Origin: Thermococcus sp.
GTDB taxonomy: Archaea > Methanobacteriota_B > Thermococci > Thermococcales > Thermococcaceae
Assembly (NCBI RefSeq): GCF_027066465.1
Contig: NZ_JAMONU010000105.1
Coordinates: forward strand, 1 to 10,675
Length of the DNA: 10,675 nucleotides
Direction of reading: 5' to 3'
The notes under the pieces were generated by a model, which saw only the letters and a list, made by a program, of their open reading frames with translations, was not told the origin of the DNA and made no database searches. The position numbers were made by a program, and so were the translations under genes. Positions 6,538 to 10,675 of this stretch are shown in pieces; position 1 is the stretch's first letter, and every line of letters begins with the position of its first letter.

Positions 6538-7660
6538 CTTTCATCCACCCTCTGACTTTTCCCCTCGTGTACACTCCCACCAGAACGGCAAGGGTTACGT
6601 CGAGAACCGTGAGAACGAGCTTTTTAAAAACATCAATGTCCGAAATAGTCAGTATCGCCATTGCATACCTGGTCGTCAGGTCAACGGTTACCCATATTGC
6701 AGGGGTCATGAGCAGGGCCGAGATGTGGTACCATATGTGGTGGTCCCTTTTTAGGTATGCGTGAACGACTTTTCCGGCCAGCATCACCGCTATTCCCAAA
6801 GCTAAGGAGCCGGCCATGGCGTTGAGGTATATGAGGGAGGCCAGCAGAGGCGTTCCCGGGTAGCTTCCTATGAGCTGGAGGGAGTACGTCTCAAGGTAGA
6901 GGTAGGCCTTGATTGCGCCGCTGACTATTATGAGAAGCCCGGACACAAACGACAGAACCACTATGAACTGCTCCACAACGGCTTTCTTCAGGGCGCCGAC
7001 GATTCCCCTTACGTCGATGTTGAAGCCCTTCGTGAAGAAGATTCCGCCGATTATGAGAAGAACCGTTCCCCATATGACGGTTGAGACTATCTTCTCGCTC
7101 TCGGGATACCACACGCCTATAAGCTTCGAGATGCCGTAGAGCAGGGCCATCAATCCGGGAATCCCAAAGACGACGCGCGCGACCTCTGGGTCGCCGAGGA
7201 TTTCCTTCATGTACTTCACTATTATGTACCACGTCGTCTCTATTCCGGGACTCTGCTTGACGACGACGCGGTGGGAGGTTACTATTGGGACCTTCGAGGC
7301 TATAATGGGAAAAATCTGCTCATCTTCGGCTCCATCGGTAACGGGGATAATCCCATCAGCTGGAAACCTCTTTAAAACCTCTTCAAGTTGCCTAACCAGT
7401 TCCATATCGCTCTTCAGACCAACCTTGGGGTGGCCCGTTATGAGGGCAACCTCTACCTCGTCGAACTGACCGCCCTTCTCAAGCTCGTCCCTCAGCTTAA
7501 CGGCCGCGTAAACGACGTTCGCGTCGCTGTCCTCGGGGTCGGCGAGGCTGAGCTTCAGGGCGGCATCGATACAGGCATCTCGCCCTATGACAGGACCCTT
7601 AACGCCCGCCTTCTTGCCGAAGTCGTCGTCCCTGTCTATCGCCAGAACGAGAACCCTCAT
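6494..7660 (-). CDS. DUF373 family archaeal membrane protein
   Basis: This 388-residue protein matches the archaeal DUF373 family (function unknown). Residues 1-160 form a soluble alpha/beta domain starting RVLVLAIDRDDDFG, with an acidic DRDDD patch at 9-13, then GPVIGRDAC, VALITGHP and PVTDGAEDEQIFPII. The rest is membrane: hydrophobic segments near 163-183, 191-210, 230-254, 272-300, 312-338 and 346-365, so about six or seven helices. A charged tail (KVEAEEGDRGVRAEA) follows. The acidic soluble domain could bind a metal or nucleotide, but that is speculation. The ATG at 7660 shares one base with the TGA of the upstream gene (TGATG), and GGAGAGGTG lies 5 nt upstream; a GTG one codon earlier is also possible. 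The 3' end overlaps the coiled-coil gene by 44 bases. Together these show tight translational coupling in a four-gene cluster. Confidence 0.9.
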   Translation of the reverse strand: MRVLVLAIDRDDDFGKKAGVKGPVIGRDACIDAALKLSLADPEDSDANVVYAAVKLRDELEKGGQFDEVEVALITGHPKVGLKSDMELVRQLEEVLKRFPADGIIPVTDGAEDEQIFPIIASKVPIVTSHRVVVKQSPGIETTWYIIVKYMKEILGDPEVARVVFGIPGLMALLYGISKLIGVWYPESEKIVSTVIWGTVLLIIGGIFFTKGFNIDVRGIVGALKKAVVEQFIVVLSFVSGLLIIVSGAIKAYLYLETYSLQLIGSYPGTPLLASLIYLNAMAGSLALGIAVMLAGKVVHAYLKRDHHIWYHISALLMTPAIWVTVDLTTRYAMAILTISDIDVFKKLVLTVLDVTLAVLVGVYTRGKVRGWMKVEAEEGDRGVRAEA

Positions 7661-7965
7661 CACCGCACCTCTCCAACCTTTTCGAGGACGGATTTGACCT
7701 TGTCCTCCATGTGCCTCTCCTTGTCGCGCCTGTCGTCAATCCTTATCGTTGTGGAAACCCTCTTCGCGCCGAGCTTGAAGGTCAGCTCGTGGGCCTCCTC
7801 GATTATATCGAAGGCCTCCCTAACGGTTTTTGTCTCGATGATGGTGGCCATCGGCGTCAACTGATATTTAACGCCCTTCCTCTCTAAAAGCTTTATCACC
7901 TCGGCAACGTACCTGCTCAGGCTCTTCTCCCCCAGGGGAACGACCACGAACTCGACGATGACCAC
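7660..7965 (-). CDS. MTH1187-family thiamine-binding protein
   Basis: This small ferredoxin-like protein (101 residues) belongs to the MTH1187/YkoF thiamine-binding family (formerly DUF77). Family hallmarks are visible: VEFVVVPLGEKSLSRYVAEV at the start, KYQLTPMATIIE in the middle, and TTIRIDDRRDKERHMEDKV near the end. Members form multimers and bind thiamine or its pyrimidine precursor; no enzymatic role is established. The GTG at 7965 was preferred because GGGTG lies 6 nt upstream and the protein then aligns at residue 1 with MTH1187 (MITAEVTVIPIG). A GTG three codons earlier, at 7974, would add MSK and lacks a clear Shine-Dalgarno, but cannot be excluded. It is the first gene of the operon with DUF373, the coiled-coil protein and the Nfo-like protein. 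Confidence 0.88.
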   Translation of the reverse strand: MVIVEFVVVPLGEKSLSRYVAEVIKLLERKGVKYQLTPMATIIETKTVREAFDIIEEAHELTFKLGAKRVSTTIRIDDRRDKERHMEDKVKSVLEKVGEVR

Positions 7966-7995
7966 CTTCGACACCCGCTTTAATCTTTCTCGGCA

Positions 7996-8007
7996 GTAAT
8001 TTAAGGG
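7996..8007 (-). promoter_or_regulatory. TATA promoter of the MTH1187/DUF373/coiled-coil/Nfo-like operon
   Basis: On the minus strand CTTAAATTA (8005-7997) forms a good archaeal TATA box. A start about 25 nt downstream falls near 7976, giving a leader of about 10 nt that begins at the GGGTG ribosome-binding site and supports the GTG start at 7965. Inferred from position and sequence. Confidence 0.55.
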
Positions 8008-8014
8008 TTGCGAT

Positions 8015-8026
8015 AGGTTAATAAAC
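8015..8026 (+). promoter_or_regulatory. TATA promoter of the AMMECR1 gene
   Basis: GGTTAATAAAC at about 8016-8026 is TATA-like and would place the transcript start near 8046, immediately before the GGGTGAG ribosome-binding site at 8047-8053. This promoter and the minus-strand one overlap the same 90-bp intergenic space, so the two units are divergently transcribed. Moderate evidence. Confidence 0.5.
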
Positions 8027-8056
8027 TAACATGAAGTAATTTTAACGGGTGAGAGC

Positions 8057-8674
8057 ATGTACAGGATTAAGGACGAGTGGGGTGAGTTCTTGGTTAAGCT
8101 CGCGAGGAAAGCCATAGAGGAGTACGTGAGGCACAGGAGGGTCATAGAGCCGCCGGAGAACACACCGCCGGAGCTCTGGGAGAAGATGGGTGTCTTCGTG
8201 ACCCTCAATCGCCACAACGTTCCAAAGGAGATGGCGCTTCGCGGGTGCATAGGATTTCCCCTGCCGATTTATCCTCTGGTTGAGGCGACGATAAAGGCGG
8301 CAATCTACGCGGCGGTTGACGACCCCCGCTTTCCACCGGTCAGGGAGAGCGAGCTTGACGACATAGTCATTGAGGTCAGCGTCCTGACCCCGCCGGAGCC
8401 GGTAGAGGGCCCACCTGAGGAGAGGCCGAGGAAGATAAAGGTCGGCAGGGACGGTCTAATAATCGAGAAGGGCATCTACTCGGGCTTACTGCTCCCGCAG
8501 GTGCCAATAGAGTGGGGCTGGGACGAGGAGGAGTTCTTAGCTCAGACCTGCTGGAAGGCCGGCCTGCCACCGGACTGCTGGCTCGACCCGGACACAAAGG
8601 TCTACCGCTTCACCGCTGAGATTTTCGAGGAGGAGTGGCCGAGAGGGCCAGTAAGGAGGAAACCGCTAGTATGA
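8057..8674 (+). CDS. AMMECR1 domain-containing protein
   Basis: This 205-residue protein belongs to the AMMECR1 family, conserved from archaea to humans. The diagnostic LRGCIG motif is at residues 61-66, followed by AAIYAAVDDPRFPPV (81-95), SELDDIVIEVSVLTPPEPV (98-116) and the C-terminal LLLPQVPIEWGWDEEEFL and WKAGLPPDCW stretches. Length matches archaeal homologues such as the structurally characterised Pyrococcus PH0010. The biochemical function is not established; the invariant Cys in the motif suggests an active site or ligand pocket. There is no signal peptide, so it should be cytoplasmic. The ATG at 8057 is preceded by GGGTGAG with good spacing. It faces the next gene tail to tail with 13 bases between stop codons. 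Confidence 0.95.
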   Translation: MYRIKDEWGEFLVKLARKAIEEYVRHRRVIEPPENTPPELWEKMGVFVTLNRHNVPKEMALRGCIGFPLPIYPLVEATIKAAIYAAVDDPRFPPVRESELDDIVIEVSVLTPPEPVEGPPEERPRKIKVGRDGLIIEKGIYSGLLLPQVPIEWGWDEEEFLAQTCWKAGLPPDCWLDPDTKVYRFTAEIFEEEWPRGPVRRKPLV

Positions 8675-8676
8675 AT

Positions 8677-8687
8677 AAAAAAGAAAA
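8677..8687 (-). terminator. T-rich terminator of the membrane protein gene
   Basis: Read on the minus strand, the bases right after the TAA at 8690-8688 are TTTTCTTTTTT, a T-rich tract typical of intrinsic archaeal termination. There is no hairpin. It sits in the 13-bp gap between converging genes, so it can serve only the minus-strand gene. Confidence 0.5.
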
Positions 8688-9200
8688 TTAGACGGGGTAT
8701 CTGTTAAACGGCCTGTAGTGAACTTTCTTTCCCACCAAAAGAAACAGAACAGCAAAAACCAAAATCAGTCCTATTAAACCCAAAGCCCTCGCAACGTCTC
8801 CCATGTGAGTATGCGGGAATACAACAACTGCCAGAACGAATCCAACCACCGCACCGAGCCAAGCGTACATAAATGCTGGCATGCTCGGTAGAAGCTCCTC
8901 ACGATAAATCAGAGCGAGGGCACCGACGGTAAACGTCACGAACGTGTTTACTGCTAGTGATGGGCTTATTGGGGCTATTGCAATTGAGAGGAGTGCTATC
9001 AACCCAATTAAGATAACGGCCTTCTTCTTTTTGCTTTCTTTCCAGTCCTTCGCCGACCACACTCCTAAGAATATCGCGAACGATGCTACCGCCAGCCCAA
9101 GGGCGTAAGAAGTTTCTACTCTGATTACCTCGACAAAGTACGCGAAGAAGCCTGCCGAGAGTATAGCTGAGTACAGGCAGCCCTTAAGAGTGTTTTTCAT
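8688..9200 (-). CDS. Six-helix membrane protein of unknown function
   Basis: This is a 170-residue, very hydrophobic protein with about six predicted membrane helices: near the N-terminus (CLYSAILSAGFFAYFVEV), SYALGLAVASFAIFLGVW, AVILIGLIALLSIAIAPI, AVNTFVTFTVGALALIY, AFMYAWLGAVVGFVLAVVVF and ALGLIGLILVFAVLFLLV. A basic loop WKESKKKKA follows helix 2, fitting a cytoplasmic loop. No conserved catalytic motif was recognised; it could be a small transporter or a phage- or mobile-element-type membrane protein. The ATG at 9200 is preferred over one at 9212 because GGGTG (9210-9206) lies 5 nt upstream and the predicted transcript start is near 9211. The gene is more A/T-rich than its neighbours (25 of 60 bases G/C in 8701-8760, against 36 of 60 in 8401-8460 of AMMECR1), suggesting a different history. 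It is a single-gene unit with its own promoter and palindrome. Confidence 0.8.
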   Translation of the reverse strand: MKNTLKGCLYSAILSAGFFAYFVEVIRVETSYALGLAVASFAIFLGVWSAKDWKESKKKKAVILIGLIALLSIAIAPISPSLAVNTFVTFTVGALALIYREELLPSMPAFMYAWLGAVVGFVLAVVVFPHTHMGDVARALGLIGLILVFAVLFLLVGKKVHYRPFNRYPV

Positions 9201-9223
9201 AGTAACACCCATATTGTGTTACT
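9201..9223. promoter_or_regulatory. Perfect 8-bp inverted repeat over the start of the membrane gene (candidate operator)
   Basis: The arms AGTAACAC (9201-9208) and GTGTTACT (9216-9223) are exact reverse complements with a 7-nt spacer. They cover the predicted transcript start (about 9211) and the ribosome-binding site, and abut the ATG at 9200. A dimeric repressor bound here would block initiation. The transcript would begin inside the spacer, so an RNA hairpin is unlikely unless transcription starts further upstream. The regulator is unknown. Confidence 0.5.
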
Positions 9224-9231
9224 TGACGAGC

Positions 9232-9240
9232 ATTTAAAAG
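9232..9240 (-). promoter_or_regulatory. TATA box of the membrane protein gene
   Basis: Minus-strand CTTTTAAAT lies about 25 nt upstream of the inferred transcript start near 9211, giving a leader of about 10 nt before the ATG at 9200. Its position relative to the GGGTG site supports that start. Confidence 0.55.
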
Positions 9241-9266
9241 GTTTTTGAGAACATTAAGTTGTATCG

Positions 9267-9413
9267 TTAATGCTCATTTATTGTGCATTCACGGAGTTCC
9301 CTCCATGAGCCTTTAAGCTTCCTGCGTTCCCCCGGTTTCCCATGAATACGCCCGGACCTCAACAGGTTTGCCAGTGCAAACACGTCATCAAAATCAGACG
9401 TCACGCTCTCCAT
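9267..9413 (-). CDS. Possible small ORF (48 aa) or gene remnant, unrecognised
   Basis: After the methyltransferase stop codon, an ATG at 9413 opens a 48-residue frame that starts MESVTSDFDDVFALANLLRS, is rich in Arg/Lys/Gly in the middle (GKPGERRKLKG) and ends CTINEH. The composition looks like a real soluble protein rather than a random frame. No Shine-Dalgarno is seen, but a TATA-like GGTTAAAACC (9441-9432) is centred about 24 nt upstream, fitting a leaderless transcript. Codon third positions are less G/C-biased than in neighbouring genes. The frame stays open upstream into the end of the methyltransferase gene, so it could instead be the tail of a decayed gene. No family was recognised. 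Confidence 0.35.
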   Translation of the reverse strand: MESVTSDFDDVFALANLLRSGRIHGKPGERRKLKGSWRELRECTINEH

Positions 9414-9438
9414 GTGTGGAAATTGGGGAAGAATGGTT

Positions 9439-10675
9439 TTAACCCTTTCCCATCTTCGCCATGAAGAAGCTGTTGCAGTCGTGCCTGTGCGTCCACGCGC
9501 GGAAGACCTTATCGCCGATTTCGAGGAAGCCCCTATCACCCCAGCTGAAATCGTAGGGAAGAAGCTCCAGTCCAACCCTCTCGACGGCGAAGAGGACGTT
9601 CTCCTCGTCTTCATCAACCCTGATTGAGCACGTCGAGTAGGTCATTTCCCCGCCTTCGCGGAGGTTCTCGTAGGCGTTGCGGAGCATGTTCCTCTGGACG
9701 CTTATTATGCGCTTGATTTTCCTTTCATCGAAGCGCCACTTCACTTCAGGGAACTGCCGGTAGGTTCCGGAGCTTGAGCACGGGGCGTCGAGGATTATCC
9801 TGTCGAACTTGGCCTTGTCCCTAAAGCTCTGCCCGTCCGCGTGAACCAGCTTGACGTTTTTGATTCCGAGGAGCTTCATCTTCTCCTTCATGCGCATCAG
9901 CCTGTCGTAGGAGTAGTCCACCGCGACTATCTCACCCCTGTTCTCCATTAACGCGGCGGCATGGAAGGTTTTTGAACCTGGAGCAGCGGCCAAATCAAGA
10001 ACCCTCTCGCCCGGCTCCGGACTGAGAACGTGGGCGACGTAAGCACTTGCCAAATCCTGAATGACGAACTTCCCCTCTTTATGCCAGCCAAGCTTCGTCA
10101 CCGGCGTCTTGTAGTCGAGGACTTTCAGAACGTCCGGGACTGGCGTTAGGGCAGTCCTCACGCCGTTCTCCTCAAGGTAATCGCGGAGGGAGTCCACGTC
10201 GGTCTTGAGCGTGTTCGCGCGGACGTAGTACCTCTGAGGCCTGTTGTTGCTGAGGAGAAGCCTTACAGCTTCGTCGTAGTCGAGGATGTTGATAACGTAC
10301 TCAACGTACCAGCGCGGGTGGGAGAACCTTACGGAGAGCCACTCAATCTTATCCCTCTCCTTGAGCCTTTTCAAGGCCATCTCCACGTCGAACTTCTCTA
10401 TCGAGTGCATCAGCGCGTTGACGAACTTCGCCCGGCTGAAGTCGAAGCGCTTCTTAACGACCCTCACGACGGAGTCGGTAACTATGGCGGGAGGAACCTT
10501 CCGGAAGTGGATTTCAAACGTCCCGATTCGGAGGAGATTAGCGAGGTAGGGGTCGAGGTCTTCAACCTTCGAACCCTTCAGCACGGAGTTGATGATGAAG
10601 TCTATCTTCCCCCTCCACTTCTCAATCTCGAAAACGTAGGCGTGAGCCAGTCCGCGAGCCTTCTCCCTGTCCTTT
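9439..10675 (-). CDS. NusB-RsmB/NOP2/Sun-type RNA cytosine-C5 methyltransferase (N-terminus outside window)
   Basis: This enzyme transfers a methyl group from S-adenosylmethionine to C5 of a cytosine in rRNA or tRNA. The window holds 411 codons; the reading frame is still open at 10675, so the start lies outside. The visible N-terminal 110 residues (EIEKWRGKIDFIINSVLKG, then YLANLLRIGTFEIHF) form a NusB-like helical RNA-binding domain, as in bacterial RsmB. The Rossmann catalytic domain follows: YYVRANTLKTD, the SAM motif DLAAAPGSKT (visible residues 227-236), AVDYSYDRLMRM, then motif IV DAPCSSSGT (Cys299) and motif VI YSTCSI (Cys349). The two Cys are the release and nucleophile residues of this family. 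The C-terminus closes with FRAWTHRHDCNSFFMAKM, also typical. Whether the target is rRNA or tRNA cannot be told from sequence. A GTG at 10584 could be mistaken for the start but lies inside the NusB-like domain. Confidence 0.95.
   Translation of the reverse strand, partial: KDREKARGLAHAYVFEIEKWRGKIDFIINSVLKGSKVEDLDPYLANLLRIGTFEIHFRKVPPAIVTDSVVRVVKKRFDFSRAKFVNALMHSIEKFDVEMALKRLKERDKIEWLSVRFSHPRWYVEYVINILDYDEAVRLLLSNNRPQRYYVRANTLKTDVDSLRDYLEENGVRTALTPVPDVLKVLDYKTPVTKLGWHKEGKFVIQDLASAYVAHVLSPEPGERVLDLAAAPGSKTFHAAALMENRGEIVAVDYSYDRLMRMKEKMKLLGIKNVKLVHADGQSFRDKAKFDRIILDAPCSSSGTYRQFPEVKWRFDERKIKRIISVQRNMLRNAYENLREGGEMTYSTCSIRVDEDEENVLFAVERVGLELLPYDFSWGDRGFLEIGDKVFRAWTHRHDCNSFFMAKMGKG

Noticed and set aside
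8016..8031. Possible SurR (GTTn3AAC) site in GGTTAATAAACTAAC
   Set aside because: Spacing between GTT and AAC is four bases rather than three, and the second half-site is absent; it is better explained as the AMMECR1 TATA box.
7995..8048. Direct repeat of AGTAATTT (7995-8002 and 8035-8042)
   Set aside because: Only about 8 bases and T/A-rich; one copy is part of a TATA box, so coincidence is likely.
9228..9275. GAGCATT ... AATGCTC inverted repeat with a 34-nt spacer
   Set aside because: Only 7 bp with a long loop, overlapping a TATA box and a stop codon; likely chance.
10500..10584. GTG at 10584 as the start of the methyltransferase
   Set aside because: The frame continues upstream with NusB-like sequence (EIEKWRGKIDFIINS) to the window edge, so the true start is outside.

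Overview
The window looks like chromosomal DNA from a hyperthermophilic euryarchaeon of the order Thermococcales, most likely a Thermococcus species. Three things point there: archaeal BRE/TATA promoters roughly 22-28 nt upstream of inferred transcript starts; Shine-Dalgarno elements of the GGTGA/GGGTG type; and an archaeal gene set (DUF373 membrane protein, MTH1187-type thiamine-binding protein, AMMECR1 protein, NusB-RsmB-type m5C methyltransferase, P1/DmpA peptidase) with Glu/Lys/Arg-rich proteins and G/C-rich third codon positions. The assignment is an inference from content; no rRNA gene is present to confirm it.

Layout. (1) Positions 1-1755, minus strand: a two-gene ABC importer operon, a fused double-domain permease of the ThiP/FbpB class followed by its ATPase, which is cut by the window edge. 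(2) 1756-1840: a short divergent promoter region with one TATA-like element placed suitably for both directions. (3) 1841-2863, plus: a P1-family (DmpA-like) self-processing aminopeptidase. (4) 2864-2990: 127 bp with T-rich tracts, a TATA box and an 8+8 bp inverted repeat, leading into (5) a 535-residue radical SAM protein (2991-4598, plus). (6) 4595-7965, minus: a tight four-gene cluster transcribed right to left, namely MTH1187-family thiamine-binding protein, DUF373 membrane protein, a long coiled-coil protein, and an endonuclease IV-like TIM-barrel protein. Its last gene runs tail to tail into the radical SAM gene with a 4-bp overlap. (7) 7966-8056: a divergent promoter region. (8) 8057-8674, plus: AMMECR1-domain protein. 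(9) 8688-9200, minus: an A/T-richer six-helix membrane protein of unknown function, with a perfect 8+8 bp inverted repeat over its transcript and translation start. (10) 9267-9413, minus: a possible 48-residue small ORF or gene remnant. (11) 9439-10675, minus: a NusB-RsmB/NOP2-type RNA m5C methyltransferase whose N-terminus lies outside the window.

Most genes look like housekeeping or conserved-archaeal genes. The parts least explained by known biology are the four-gene MTH1187/DUF373/coiled-coil/Nfo-like cluster, the orphan radical SAM enzyme with its operator-like palindrome, and the A/T-rich membrane gene with its own palindrome. I saw no CRISPR array, tRNA, rRNA, insertion sequence or prophage gene. 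No stretch longer than 300 bases lacks a gene; the longest gap is 127 bases.
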